A stretch of DNA of 50,950 nucleotides from Pseudomonadota bacterium (GTDB lineage Bacteria > Pseudomonadota > Alphaproteobacteria > Rhodospirillales > Casp-alpha2): positions 1 to 50,950 of the forward strand of contig JAQBYB010000015.1 of the NCBI GenBank assembly GCA_027624235.1. Direction: 5' to 3'. The position numbers and the translations under genes were made by a program. Positions 37,453-47,225 of this stretch are shown in pieces (the stretch's first letter is position 1; the number at the start of each line of letters is the position of its first letter). The notes beneath the pieces were generated by a model. The model saw nothing but the letters and a program-made list of their open reading frames with translations. It ran no database searches and was not told the origin of the DNA.

Positions 37453-38391
37453 TTAGTACCCGGTGTCGGGGTCGACGATGGGGGCGGGCGCATCACCGGC
37501 GCGGATGCGGCGGATGTTGTCGGCAACGGCCAGCGCGGCGGTTTCCGGCGTCGTTAGGCTGGCGGCGTGGGGGGTCATATTGATCTTCGGATGCGGCCAA
37601 AAGGGATGATCGGCGGGCAGCGGTTCGGTGTGAAAAACGTCTAGCGTCGCCGCTTTGAGGTGGCCGCTGTCCAGGGCCTGGATCAGGTCTGTATCGACCA
37701 CATGCGGGCCGCGCGCGGCGTTAATGACGAAGGCGCCTTTCGGCAGTTGGCTAAGCGTATCGGCATTGATGATGCCCGCCGTTTCCGGCGTCAGCGGCAA
37801 CAGGCAGACCAGGATTTCGGTGCGCGCCAGGAACGCCGCGAGGCCGTCGGCGCCGTGGAAACTTTCGACGCCGTCCAGCGTCTTGGCCGAACGGCTCCAG
37901 CCGGCGACGTCGAATTCCAGGGCGCGCAAATGCGCCGCCGCATCCGCGCCTAAAATGCCGAGACCCATGATACCGACGCGGCGCCTGCGGGTGTCGGCCT
38001 GGGGCAGTTGTTGCCATTTTCCGGCGGCGCTGCTGTCGGCATATTCGGCAAAGCGGCGGTGGTAATGGATTGTCCAATAGAGGACATATTCACGAATGCC
38101 CCGGGTCAGGCCGGGGTCGACCAGCCGCACCACCGGGACTCCCGGGGGCAGGTCGCGGTCGATCAAGTGATCGACTCCGGCGCCGAGCGAGAAAATCGCC
38201 TTCAAGTTCGGCAAATCCTTGAACGCGCCCTTTTTCGGACCCCACGCCAGCCCGAATTCGATGGCGGCGGGATCGCCGATGGTTGCGCCGTCGGGCGTCC
38301 AGATGCGGAAATTCAGATCCGGGATTTCGGCCGCCAGGGCGTTGCGCCAGCGTTCGGCGTCGTCACCCTTCGAGGAAAATAGGATTGCCAC
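37453..38391 (-). CDS. ghrA: GhrA-like glyoxylate/hydroxypyruvate reductase
   Basis: 312 residues, D-2-hydroxyacid dehydrogenase family. The dinucleotide motif is VGIMGLGILGADAAAHLR, and the catalytic Arg lies in INAARGPHVVDTDL with His in the MTPHAAS block near the C-terminus. It most resembles GhrA, which reduces glyoxylate and hydroxypyruvate with NADPH. The start is a GTG at 38391 that overlaps the yejF stop (TAGTG), so it is coupled to the ABC transporter. Whether it works on the imported peptide pathway is unknown. Confidence 0.87.
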   Translation of the reverse strand: MAILFSSKGDDAERWRNALAAEIPDLNFRIWTPDGATIGDPAAIEFGLAWGPKKGAFKDLPNLKAIFSLGAGVDHLIDRDLPPGVPVVRLVDPGLTRGIREYVLYWTIHYHRRFAEYADSSAAGKWQQLPQADTRRRRVGIMGLGILGADAAAHLRALEFDVAGWSRSAKTLDGVESFHGADGLAAFLARTEILVCLLPLTPETAGIINADTLSQLPKGAFVINAARGPHVVDTDLIQALDSGHLKAATLDVFHTEPLPADHPFWPHPKINMTPHAASLTTPETAALAVADNIRRIRAGDAPAPIVDPDTGY

Positions 38392-40031
38392 TAATCGCTG
38401 ACTACGCCGGTGTCGTCGGCCTTCATGTCGAAGGCGGCGGCCATCAGCGCCTTGGTGTAGGGGTCTTGCGGATTGTCGAGGACGTCTTCGGCGGTGCCCT
38501 GCTCAACCACCCGGCCCCGGTGCATGACGATGATGTCGTGGGCCATGGCGCGAATGACTTTTAAATCGTGACTGATGAACAGGTAGGCGAGATCGTGGTT
38601 GGTTTGCAGGGCGCGCAACAGATCGACGATCTGCGCCTGCACCGACATGTCGAGGGCGCTGGTCGGCTCATCCAAAACGATGAATTTCGGTTTCAGGATC
38701 AGCGCCCGGGCAATGGCGATGCGCTGGCGCTGGCCACCGGAAAATTCGTGCGGATAGCGGTTCAGCATATTTGCTTCCAGGCCGACTTCCTCCAGCGCCT
38801 GCACGACCAGATCGCGGCGCCGGTCGTTACCGCCGCCGCCGCCATTCTCGCCGATGTCATGCACCAGCAGCCCTTCCTCGACGATCTGGCGGATCGACAG
38901 CCTCGGGCTGAGCGAGCCAAACGGGTCCTGGAAAACGATCTGCATTTCGCGCCGGTACGGCTTCAACGCCTTGGCGTTCATGGCTTGCAGCGAGCGTCCC
39001 TCAAAGGTGATCTCGCCGCGGCTTTTTTCCAGCTTCAACAACGCCCGGCCGAGGGTGCTTTTGCCGGACCCACTTTCGCCGACGACGCCCAGCGTATGGC
39101 CCCGGCGTACCGACAAGGTGATTCCGTCGACCGCCTTGACGTGGTCGACGGTGCGCCGGATGACGCCTTTCCTGATTGGAAACCAGACCTTGATGTCGTC
39201 GCCGCGCATAATCACGGGCGCGTCGGTGGGCGGGGCGTCGGGGCGACCCTTGGGCTCGGCGGCCAGAAGGTGCTTGGTGTATTCGTGGCTGGGGTTGTTG
39301 AAGACCTGTTCGGCGTCGCCCTGGTCGACGATTTCGCCGTCGGTCATCACCGATACGGTGTCGGCCATGTGGCGGACGATGCCCAAATCATGGGTAATCA
39401 ACAACATCGCCATGCCGAGTTTTTTCTGAAGGTCTTGCAGCAGCTTCAGCACCTGCGCCTGAATGGTGACGTCCAAGGCCGTCGTCGGCTCATCGGCGAT
39501 CAGGATGTCGGGGTCATTGGCGAGCGCCATGGCGATCATCACGCGCTGTTGCTGGCCGCCGGAAAATTCGTGCGGCAGGGCGCCGAGCCGGGATTTGGCC
39601 TCGCTTAAACCGACCAGGTCCAACAGCTCCAGCACCCGCGTGCGCGCCTCGGCGGGGCTGATTGGCTTGTGCAGGTGCAGAACTTCGGCAATCTGCTTTT
39701 CGATGGTATGCAGCGGGTTCAGAGACGTCAGCGGTTCCTGAAAGATCATGGCGATGCGGTTGCCCCTGATCTCGCGCATCGTATAATTCGGCGCGCCGAC
39801 CAACTCCTGGCCCTGGAAGGTAATGCTGCCGCCCGAATGGTGGGCGCGCGGATAGGGCAACAGCTGCATGACCGACAGCGCCGTCACCGACTTGCCCGAA
39901 CCCGACTCACCGACCAGCGCGTGAGTCTCGCCTTTTTCGATCGTCAGCGAGACGCCGCGAACCGCCTTGACCTCGTCGGCGCCGCTACCGAACGAGGCGT
40001 GCAGTCCGGAAATTTTCAATAACGGGTTCAT
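38391..40031 (-). CDS. yejF: YejF-type ABC transporter ATPase (fused double domain)
   Basis: 546 residues with two ABC domains in one chain. Domain one has Walker A GESGSGKSVT (41-50) and signature FSGGQQQRV; domain two has Walker A GESGSGKSTL (about 313-322) and signature FSGGQRQRI. The fused layout is typical of YejF, the ATPase of a peptide importer that in enterics takes up microcin C and oligopeptides. It overlaps yejE by 4 bases (ATGA). Confidence 0.94.
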   Translation of the reverse strand: MNPLLKISGLHASFGSGADEVKAVRGVSLTIEKGETHALVGESGSGKSVTALSVMQLLPYPRAHHSGGSITFQGQELVGAPNYTMREIRGNRIAMIFQEPLTSLNPLHTIEKQIAEVLHLHKPISPAEARTRVLELLDLVGLSEAKSRLGALPHEFSGGQQQRVMIAMALANDPDILIADEPTTALDVTIQAQVLKLLQDLQKKLGMAMLLITHDLGIVRHMADTVSVMTDGEIVDQGDAEQVFNNPSHEYTKHLLAAEPKGRPDAPPTDAPVIMRGDDIKVWFPIRKGVIRRTVDHVKAVDGITLSVRRGHTLGVVGESGSGKSTLGRALLKLEKSRGEITFEGRSLQAMNAKALKPYRREMQIVFQDPFGSLSPRLSIRQIVEEGLLVHDIGENGGGGGNDRRRDLVVQALEEVGLEANMLNRYPHEFSGGQRQRIAIARALILKPKFIVLDEPTSALDMSVQAQIVDLLRALQTNHDLAYLFISHDLKVIRAMAHDIIVMHRGRVVEQGTAEDVLDNPQDPYTKALMAAAFDMKADDTGVVSD

Positions 40032-41077
40032 CGGAAGGTCTTCCTCGGGTCAAACGCGTCGCGCACCGCTTCGCCGATAAAAACCAGCAGCGACAGCATC
40101 AGGGCGACCACCCAAAACGCCGTAAATCCCAGCCACGGCGCATGCAGGTTGGCTTTGCCCTGATTCAGCAATTCGCCCAGGCTGGCCGAGCCCACCGGCA
40201 GGCCGAAGCCGAGGAAATCCAGCGCCGTCAGGGTGGTGATCGACCCGGCCAGCGTGAACGGCATGAAGGTGATCGTCGCCACCGTGGCGTTGGGCAACAC
40301 GTGTTTAAAGATGATCTTGAGGTCGCTGACGCCGAGCGCCTTGGCGGCGCGGACGAAATCCAGATTGCGGGCCTTCAGGAATTCGGCGCGGACAACGCCG
40401 ACAAATCCCATCCAGCTGAATAGCAGCATCAGGCTCAACAGCCACCAGAAATTCGGCGTGATGACGCTGGCCATGATGATCAGCAGATACAGCATCGGCA
40501 TCCCGGCCCAGACCTCGATGAAGCGTTGCCCCAACAGATCGGGTAGGCCGCCGTAAAAGCCCTGCAAGGCGCCGATGGAAACGCCGACAGAGGCGCTGAC
40601 GATGGTCAGCGACAGCCCGAACAGCACCGAGATGCGAAAGCCATAGATCATCCGGGCGACGACATCGCGGCCCTGATCATCGGTGCCGAGCCAGTTCTGG
40701 GCGCTCGGCGGCGATGGCGCCGGGGTCTTGAGGCCGTAGTTGATGGTGTCGAAGGAATAGCGCACCAGCGGCCACACCATCCAGCCCTTGGCATTGATCA
40801 GCTTGATGACGAATTTGTCGCGGTAATCGGTCTCGGTCAGGAATTCGCCGCCGAAGGTGGTCTCCGGGTAATCGGCGAAGACTGGTGAATAGAAGCCGCC
40901 GTCGTAGCGGACCAGCAACGGTTTGTCGTTGGCGATGAATTCGGCGAACAGGCTGAGGAAGAACAGCGCCAGAAATATCCAAAGCGACCAGAACCCCCGC
41001 CGGTTGCGGCTGAAATTGGCCAACCGGCGCCGCGTGATCGGCGTCAGACGAAATCCCAGGAATCGGCTTTCCGACAC
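40028..41077 (-). CDS. yejE: YejE-type ABC transporter permease
   Basis: 349 residues with six or so membrane segments. The N-terminal extension before the core (first segment FWSLWIFLALFFLSLFAEFIA) and the permease loop EFLKARNLDFVRAAKALGVSD, with its EAA-like contact for the ATPase, are characteristic of the DppC/YejE class. It forms the channel with YejB. It starts 2 bases after the yejB stop. Confidence 0.94.
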   Translation of the reverse strand: MSESRFLGFRLTPITRRRLANFSRNRRGFWSLWIFLALFFLSLFAEFIANDKPLLVRYDGGFYSPVFADYPETTFGGEFLTETDYRDKFVIKLINAKGWMVWPLVRYSFDTINYGLKTPAPSPPSAQNWLGTDDQGRDVVARMIYGFRISVLFGLSLTIVSASVGVSIGALQGFYGGLPDLLGQRFIEVWAGMPMLYLLIIMASVITPNFWWLLSLMLLFSWMGFVGVVRAEFLKARNLDFVRAAKALGVSDLKIIFKHVLPNATVATITFMPFTLAGSITTLTALDFLGFGLPVGSASLGELLNQGKANLHAPWLGFTAFWVVALMLSLLVFIGEAVRDAFDPRKTFR

Positions 41078-41079
41078 GG

Positions 41080-42195
41080 TTATACCTCCCGCGCTTCGAA
41101 GTCGATGCGGGGATCGACGATGTGGTACATGAGGTCGCCGATAATTCCCATCAACAGCCCCAGCAGCGTGAAAAAGTACAGCGTCCCGAACATCACCGGG
41201 AAGTCGCGCTTCAAGGCCGCCTCAAACCCCAACAGGCCGAGCCCGTCGAGGGAGAAAATAATCTCCGTCAGCATCACGCCGGTGAATAGGATGCCGATGA
41301 AGGCGGATGGAAAACCGGCGATGACGATCAACATGGCGTTGCGGAAGACATGGCCATAGAGCACGCGTTTTTCCGCCAACCCCTTGGCCCGCGCGGTGAT
41401 CACGTATTGTTTGTTGATCTCTTCCAGAAATGAATTCTTGGTCAACATGGTCAGCCCCGCGAAACCGCCGATGACCATGGACAGCAGCGGCAGCGTCATG
41501 TGCCAGAAGTAATCGGCGATCTTGCCGAACACGGTGAGCGTCTCAAAATTGGGTGAAGTCAGGCCGCGCAACGGGAAGTAGGGGAAAATGCCGCCGCGGG
41601 CGAACAGCATGATCAACAGGATCGCGAACAGGAACGATGGCACCGCGTTGCCGAAAATAACGACCCCGGATGTCCACACATCGAAACGCGAGCCGTCCTG
41701 AACCGCCTTTCGGATGCCCAGCGGGATTGATATCAGATAGACCAACAGCGTCGTCCAGATGCCCAGCGAGATCGACACCGGCATTTTATCGATGACCAGT
41801 TGGAAGACGCTTTTATCCTGAAAGAAACTGTCGCCGAAATCGAAACGGATGTAGCTATCCATCATCAGGGTGAAACGTTCCCAGGCCGGTTTGTCGAGGC
41901 CGAATTGCTTTTCGATGTCCTTGATCAGATCCGGCGGCAACCCCTGGGCGCCGCGATAGCGGCTTGGCGCGCCGGCCTGTTTTCCGGTGATATTGGTGCG
42001 TTTGCCGGCGTTGACCTCACTGCCCGCTTCGCCGCCGACCCTGGCGGTGACGTCCACGGCGTCGCCGGTCAACTGGGCGATCATTTGATCCACCGGCCCG
42101 CCCGGCAATACCTGCACGACGGCGAAGTTGATGACCATGATCCCCAACAACGTCGGAATGATCAGCAACAGGCGGCGGATGATGTATGCGTACAT
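41080..42195 (-). CDS. yejB: YejB-type ABC transporter permease
   Basis: 371 residues, DppB/YejB class. The first membrane segment is [22 protein letters not shown], with the usual GGPVDQ after it, and the EAA-type loop is [21 protein letters not shown]. An insertion of about 40 residues near 45-85 (Ala/Gly-rich) is longer than the DppB standard but normal for YejB. It follows the binding protein gene by 14 bases. Confidence 0.94.
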   Translation of the reverse strand: MYAYIIRRLLLIIPTLLGIMVINFAVVQVLPGGPVDQMIAQLTGDAVDVTARVGGEAGSEVNAGKRTNITGKQAGAPSRYRGAQGLPPDLIKDIEKQFGLDKPAWERFTLMMDSYIRFDFGDSFFQDKSVFQLVIDKMPVSISLGIWTTLLVYLISIPLGIRKAVQDGSRFDVWTSGVVIFGNAVPSFLFAILLIMLFARGGIFPYFPLRGLTSPNFETLTVFGKIADYFWHMTLPLLSMVIGGFAGLTMLTKNSFLEEINKQYVITARAKGLAEKRVLYGHVFRNAMLIVIAGFPSAFIGILFTGVMLTEIIFSLDGLGLLGFEAALKRDFPVMFGTLYFFTLLGLLMGIIGDLMYHIVDPRIDFEAREV

Positions 42196-42209
42196 GGATC
42201 AAATGCCGC

Positions 42210-44039
42210 TCATTGTTTGGCCGACGCCAGGTTGTTTTTAAGGACGGCTTCCTTTTTCGGGTCCACCCACCAGGCCAGGAACTGGTTACCCTGAATGGGG
42301 GTGATGGCGGGCCGCCCGAACTTGTCCCAATAGGCGACGCGGTCGAATTTGGCGTGCCAATGGGGGATCACCCAATGGCCCCATTGCAAGACCCTGTCCA
42401 GCGCCCGGACGCTCGTCACCAGGGCTTTGCGATCGGACGCGGCAATTACCTTTTCGATCAGCTCGTCGATCACCGGATCCTTGATGCCGATGGTATTGCG
42501 GCCCCCTTCGATATCGGCGGTTTTGCTGCCCCAATAGGACCGTTGTTCGTTGCCCGGCGACAGCGATTGCCCGGCGCCGCCGACGATGACGTCAAAGTCA
42601 AAGGTGTCGATACGGCGGCTGTATTGCGACGGGTCGACGGTGCGGACGCGGACAATGACGCCCAATTTTTCCAGGTTCTTGGCAAAGGGCAGCACGATGC
42701 GCTCAAACAACGGGCTGACCAGCAAGACCTCGAATTCCAGGGCCTTGCCGGTTTTGTCGTTGATGCGCTTATTATCCTTAATCCGCCAGCCGGCGTCGCT
42801 CAACAACTTGCCGCCGATGCGCAGATTGCGGCGCGCGTCACCGGAGCCGTCATTCTTCGGCGGGTTGTATTCTTGCGAAAAGACCGCGTCCGGGATGCGG
42901 CCCCGATAGGCTTCCAGCAGTTTCAGTTCATCGCCTTTCGGCAGTTCCGTCGCCGCCAATTCGGAATTGTCGAAATAGCTGCGGGTGCGGGCGTATTGGC
43001 CGTAGAAAAGATTCTTGTTGGACCATTCAAAATCGAAGCCGTAGGCCAACGCTTCGCGGACGCGGCTGTCCTTGAAGATGTCGCGCCGGGTGTTGAAGAT
43101 GAAGGCCTGCATGCCCGATGACCGGTTGTGCTTGATGTCGACCTTTTGGATCAGGCCCTTTTCCACATTGGGAGTCTTGTAGGCGGTGGCCCAGGCCTTC
43201 GACGAATCTTCGGCGCGGTAGTCGTATTCCCCGGCCTTGAACGCCAGCAGGGAAACGGTGCTGTCGCGGTAATAGTCATAACGGATGGTATCAAAATTGT
43301 ACTGGCCGCGGTTGACGGGAATTTTCTCGCCCCACCAGTCCTTGACCCGGCTGTAGGTGATCGACCGGCCCGGCTCGAAACTTTCGATCTTATAGGGGCC
43401 GCTGCCGAGCGGTGGCTCCAGGGTGGTCTTGGTGAAATCGCGGTCTTTCCAATAATGCTTCGGCAGGATCGTCAATTGGCCCAGGATCAACGGCAGTTCC
43501 TGGTTCTCGCCGGGCTTGAAGTTGAAGCGCACGGTGCGCGGCCCGGTTTTCACGACCTCGGACACATTGCCGTAATAAAACCGGTAAAACGGTGTTCCCT
43601 TGGTGGTCAGGGTGTTGAAGGTCCAGATCACGTCTTCGACGCTGACCGGCTTGCCGTCGTGCCATTTGGCCTCAGGCCGCAGCGTGAAGGCGACCCAGGA
43701 GCGGTCTTTGGGGACCTCGATGGATTCGGCTAACTGGCCGTATTGGCTGAATGCCTCGTCAGAAGAGCCATGCATCAGGTTGTCGTAAATGAACCCAACG
43801 CCCGCTGCGCCGTTGCCCTTGACGATGAAGCTGTTGAACGAATCAAACGTGCCGACGGCGTTAAGGCGGACAGAGCCGCCCTTGGGCGCGGCCGGGTTGG
43901 TGTACTCGAAATGGCTGAACCCGGCTGGATATTTAAGGTCGCCGTGCATGGCGATGCCGTGCGATTTTTCGGCGGCGATGCCTGAAATGGGGGCAAGGCC
44001 GAGAACGGCGCTAATAACGGCAACGATCAAAAGGCGCAT
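42210..44039 (-). CDS. yejA: YejA-type extracellular solute-binding protein
   Basis: 609 residues with a signal peptide (MRLLIVAVISAVLGL, cleavage about residue 22). It belongs to SBP family 5: the N-terminal ALHGDLKY-like block (here AMHGDLKYPAGFSHF) and the long bilobal body are typical. It is the periplasmic receptor for the YejBEF importer, probably for short peptides. As first gene of the run yejA-B-E-F-ghrA-small, its promoter should lie in 44040-44114. Confidence 0.93.
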   Translation of the reverse strand: MRLLIVAVISAVLGLAPISGIAAEKSHGIAMHGDLKYPAGFSHFEYTNPAAPKGGSVRLNAVGTFDSFNSFIVKGNGAAGVGFIYDNLMHGSSDEAFSQYGQLAESIEVPKDRSWVAFTLRPEAKWHDGKPVSVEDVIWTFNTLTTKGTPFYRFYYGNVSEVVKTGPRTVRFNFKPGENQELPLILGQLTILPKHYWKDRDFTKTTLEPPLGSGPYKIESFEPGRSITYSRVKDWWGEKIPVNRGQYNFDTIRYDYYRDSTVSLLAFKAGEYDYRAEDSSKAWATAYKTPNVEKGLIQKVDIKHNRSSGMQAFIFNTRRDIFKDSRVREALAYGFDFEWSNKNLFYGQYARTRSYFDNSELAATELPKGDELKLLEAYRGRIPDAVFSQEYNPPKNDGSGDARRNLRIGGKLLSDAGWRIKDNKRINDKTGKALEFEVLLVSPLFERIVLPFAKNLEKLGVIVRVRTVDPSQYSRRIDTFDFDVIVGGAGQSLSPGNEQRSYWGSKTADIEGGRNTIGIKDPVIDELIEKVIAASDRKALVTSVRALDRVLQWGHWVIPHWHAKFDRVAYWDKFGRPAITPIQGNQFLAWWVDPKKEAVLKNNLASAKQ

Positions 44040-44114
44040 AGGGTTCCTTTATGTTTGATTGAATTCCTTCAGAGGATATCAAAACACCACTCAAGGATGG
44101 CTAAAATATGATGG

Positions 44115-44912
44115 TCAACCGGCCAGCAATTCAAGCGCGGCGGCATGGATGCGCTTATCCCCGGCGGCCAGCACGGTGCCGTCGTCACCGGCGCCCATGT
44201 CGGCCGCCAATGGTTTACCCTTCCAATTGGTAATAACGCCGCCGGCGCCTTCGATGATCGGCACCATCGGGGCGTAGTCGTGCAAATCCATGGTGCCTTC
44301 GCAGACGATATCCACATAGCCGTTGGCGAGCAGGCCATAGGCCATGCATTCGGCGCCGTAGACGGCCCGCCACGACGCCTTTTGCAGGCGCTCATAGGCA
44401 GACGTTTCGGCGTCTTTGAACATGTGCGGCGAGGTCGCGTACAGCCAGGCCGCCTCGACGCTTTCACAGGCCCTGGTGGTGACCGGTTTGCCGTTAAACG
44501 TCGTCGGCTGTCCGTGCACGCCGATCCAGCGCTCATTCAGCGCCGGCATGTCGAGGACGCCAAGTATCGGGCGGCCATTTTGCAACAACGCGATCAGGGT
44601 GCCGAACAACGGCTTGCCGGTAACGAAGGATTGGGTGCCGTCGATGGGGTCCAGCACCCAGACGAATTCGGCGTCGGTGCGCACGTTGGGGAATTCCTCG
44701 CCGATGATGCCGTGGTCGGGAAAGGTGGCCTCGATCAGCCCGCGCATGGCCACTTCGGCGTCCTTGTCGGCGATGGTGACCGGGCTTTGGTCCGCTTTCG
44801 CGTCAATCGCCAGTGGCGTTCGGAAATGCGGCATGACCACGTTGCGCGCCGCCTCGGCCAGTTGTTCGGCCAAGGCGATAAAGCGGTCATCCCCGGCGCG
44901 GGCCTCGGTCAT
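44115..44912 (-). CDS. hisN: Histidinol-phosphatase of the inositol-monophosphatase family
   Basis: 265 residues. The family metal-site motifs are EEFPNVRTDAEFVWVLDPIDGTQSF (only key parts: the Glu pair, then DPIDGT) and the C-terminal DLHDYAPMVPIIEGAGG. Alphaproteobacterial relatives of this size are mostly HisN, which dephosphorylates histidinol phosphate in histidine synthesis. Inositol-1-phosphatase is a possible alternative. Its ATG overlaps the cytochrome stop codon. Confidence 0.85.
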   Translation of the reverse strand: MTEARAGDDRFIALAEQLAEAARNVVMPHFRTPLAIDAKADQSPVTIADKDAEVAMRGLIEATFPDHGIIGEEFPNVRTDAEFVWVLDPIDGTQSFVTGKPLFGTLIALLQNGRPILGVLDMPALNERWIGVHGQPTTFNGKPVTTRACESVEAAWLYATSPHMFKDAETSAYERLQKASWRAVYGAECMAYGLLANGYVDIVCEGTMDLHDYAPMVPIIEGAGGVITNWKGKPLAADMGAGDDGTVLAAGDKRIHAAALELLAG

Positions 44913-45466
44913 GGCAACGGTTTTGGCTGATCGCTCAAGGACCGCAGGTAAGCGATGACGGCGGCACGATCTGTTGGCTTAGCAAGGCCGTTAAAGCTCA
45001 TCTTGGTGCCTTTAGCGAACGTCTTCGGGTTTGCCAAGAAGGCGTCCATGTCCTGATAGGACCATGCGCCGCCAAGTCCCTTCAGGGCGTCGGAATATTT
45101 GAACCCCTCGCCAGCGGCCTTGGCCTTGCCGACGATATCCCAAAGATTGGGACCGACCAGGTTTTTGCCGCCTTTGTCGGTGGAATGGCAGGCTTTGCAT
45201 TTTTTGAATGTTTTTTCTCCGGCGGCGGCATCGGCAGCGGCCAGCATCGCCATCACGCCGCTGGCCGCTTTTGCTGCGGCGGCAGGATCGGCTTTCGCGG
45301 CAGGGGCCGCTTTGGTGGTGGTTTTCGCGGCCTTTTGGGCGGTGAAAACGGCTTTTTTCAGGGGTTCGGCCTGGACCAGGGTGTCACCGGCAAAATCGAC
45401 GGCCCAGACCAGCCAGGCCGCCGCCAAAAACCCAAAACCCGTCTTTTCATAGATTGAAAAACGCAT
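44909..45466 (-). CDS. Membrane-anchored c-type cytochrome (CycM-like)
   Basis: 185 residues from the ATG at 45466 (MRFSIYEKTGFGF). An uncleaved membrane anchor lies at about 11-28, followed by an Ala/Lys-rich tether (about 40-85), then a class I cytochrome c domain with haem site CKACH (Cys90, Cys93, His94) and the distal Met in GTKMSFNG. Bradyrhizobium CycM, of the same plan, carries electrons from the bc1 complex to the terminal oxidase. The gene is divergent from kdsB, with a shared promoter space of about 100 bases. Confidence 0.9.
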   Translation of the reverse strand: MRFSIYEKTGFGFLAAAWLVWAVDFAGDTLVQAEPLKKAVFTAQKAAKTTTKAAPAAKADPAAAAKAASGVMAMLAAADAAAGEKTFKKCKACHSTDKGGKNLVGPNLWDIVGKAKAAGEGFKYSDALKGLGGAWSYQDMDAFLANPKTFAKGTKMSFNGLAKPTDRAAVIAYLRSLSDQPKPLP

Positions 45467-45562
45467 GCTGGTTGTCCCAAAGGTTGGCAATAGGCTGATG
45501 TTGCCTCAAGCCGTCCTTTTGTTCAATCAGCAAAGCTGTTTTCGGAGTCCCTTGGGGCGGCT

Positions 45563-46330
45563 ATGGTGTGGGGCATGAGCGATAAACACGCACCGCCTAA
45601 AAATCCGATCATTGTCATTCCGGCCAGACTGGCGTCGACGCGGCTGCCGGATAAGCCGCTCGCCGATATTCATGGCCTCCCGATGATCGTCCATGTCTGG
45701 CGCCGCGCCATGGAGGCCGATGCCGGCCCGGTGATCGTTGCCTGTGCCGATTTCCAAATCATCGATGCCGTCAAGGAAGCCGGCGGCGACGCCATTTATA
45801 CCAGCCCCACCCACGTCTCGGGCTCGGACCGGGTGTTCGAAGCCCTGCATACGGTGGACCCCTTAAAGAAGCACGATTGCGTCATCAATCTTCAGGGCGA
45901 CCTGCCGACCGTTGACCCCGCCGCGGTCAAGGCGTCGTTGTTGCCGCTGGCGAACGCGGGCGTGGATATTGCCACCCTTGTTAGCCCGATCACCGACGCG
46001 GCGGAGCGTAACAACCCCAACGTCGTCAAGGCGGTGTTGTCGATGGCGGACGGCGCAAGTACCGGCCGCGCCCTTTATTTCAGTCGCACGGCGGTGCCCA
46101 GTGGCGACGGGCCAATGTATCACCACATCGGCTTATACGCTTTCCGGCGCGCCGCCCTGGATCGTTTCGTCAAATTGCCCCAGGGTGATCTGGAAAAACA
46201 GGAGAGCCTGGAACAGCTTCGTGCGCTGGAAGCCGGCATGCGCATTGACGCGCAACTCGTTGACACGGTTCCGTTGGGTGTCGATACTCCCGCCGACCTT
46301 GAACGCGCCCGCGAGATTTTGGCGCCGTAG
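45563..46330 (+). CDS. kdsB: CMP-KDO synthetase
   Basis: 255 residues. KdsB joins CTP and Kdo to give CMP-Kdo for lipopolysaccharide core. The N-terminal IVIPARLASTRLPDKPL and the later NLQGDLPTVDP are family signatures. A start at 45575 (MSDKHAPP) is also possible; GGGGCGG before 45563 favours the longer form. The gene is followed by pheA after 28 bases, a pair often seen in alphaproteobacteria. Confidence 0.94.
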   Translation: MVWGMSDKHAPPKNPIIVIPARLASTRLPDKPLADIHGLPMIVHVWRRAMEADAGPVIVACADFQIIDAVKEAGGDAIYTSPTHVSGSDRVFEALHTVDPLKKHDCVINLQGDLPTVDPAAVKASLLPLANAGVDIATLVSPITDAAERNNPNVVKAVLSMADGASTGRALYFSRTAVPSGDGPMYHHIGLYAFRRAALDRFVKLPQGDLEKQESLEQLRALEAGMRIDAQLVDTVPLGVDTPADLERAREILAP

Positions 46331-46358
46331 GCCCCTTAAACCGCGAGCCATTCAGCCG

Positions 46359-47222
46359 ATGTCAGACCGCAAAAATATTCTCGCCTTCCAGGGCTCGCTC
46401 GGAGCGTATTCGGACATGGCGTGTCGCAGCGCCTATCCGGAAATGACGACGCTGCCCAGCCGCTCGTTCGAGGATACCTTCGAAGCGGTGCGGTCCGGCG
46501 CTGCCGCCTTGGCGATGATTCCGATTGAGAATTCCGTCGCCGGGCGGGTTGCCGACATTCACCACCTGTTGCCCGATTCCGGTCTTCACATCGTCGCCGA
46601 ACATTTCCAGCGGGTGAACCATCACCTGTTGGGCGTTACCGGTGCCAAGATTTCCGACCTGACCCACGTCCACAGCCATATTCACGCGCTCAACCAGTGC
46701 CGCAAGCTGATCCAGGAATTGCGGCTGGAACCGGTCGAACACGTCGACACCGCCGGCGCCGCCGCCGATATTGCGGCTGTCGGCGATAAGACCCAAGGCG
46801 CCATCGCGTCGGAATTGGCGGCTGGAATGGATGGCTTGGTCAGCTTAATGGCTGGTATCGAAGACGCCGATCACAACACCACGCGCTTCATTGTCATGGC
46901 GGCGGAACCTAATGATCCCGGCGTCGATGCCGCGGGCGTGATGACCAGTTTTGTGTTTCGGGTCCGCAATGTGCCGGCGGCGCTCTACAAATCCCTCGGC
47001 GGGTTCGCCACCAACGGCGTCAACCTGACCAAGCTGGAAAGCTACGTCGATGCCGGTTTCGTCGCCGCCCAATTTTATGCCGACGCCGAAGGCCACCCGG
47101 AACAAAAGGCGTTAAAAATGGCGCTGGAAGAACTTGAATTCGTCACCCACGAAATCAAGATTCTGGGTGTTTACCCGGCGCATCCCTTCCGCCTGCAACA
47201 CAACGGCGGCGAGGAAGGCTAA
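46359..47222 (+). CDS. pheA: Prephenate dehydratase
   Basis: 287 residues from the ATG at 46359; the frame is open far upstream but that part lies within kdsB. It has the catalytic domain (LAFQGSLGAYSDMACRSA; AMIPIENSVAGRV; a Thr in DHNTTRFIVM) and a C-terminal ACT domain (GVNLTKLESYVD). It turns prephenate into phenylpyruvate on the path to phenylalanine, with feedback by Phe expected through ACT. No chorismate mutase domain is present. Confidence 0.95.
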   Translation: MSDRKNILAFQGSLGAYSDMACRSAYPEMTTLPSRSFEDTFEAVRSGAAALAMIPIENSVAGRVADIHHLLPDSGLHIVAEHFQRVNHHLLGVTGAKISDLTHVHSHIHALNQCRKLIQELRLEPVEHVDTAGAAADIAAVGDKTQGAIASELAAGMDGLVSLMAGIEDADHNTTRFIVMAAEPNDPGVDAAGVMTSFVFRVRNVPAALYKSLGGFATNGVNLTKLESYVDAGFVAAQFYADAEGHPEQKALKMALEELEFVTHEIKILGVYPAHPFRLQHNGGEEG

Positions 47223-47225
47223 GAC

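Noticed and set aside
45912-46358. Long N-terminal extension of pheA
   Set aside because: It reads through kdsB in another frame; family alignment begins at the ATG at 46359.
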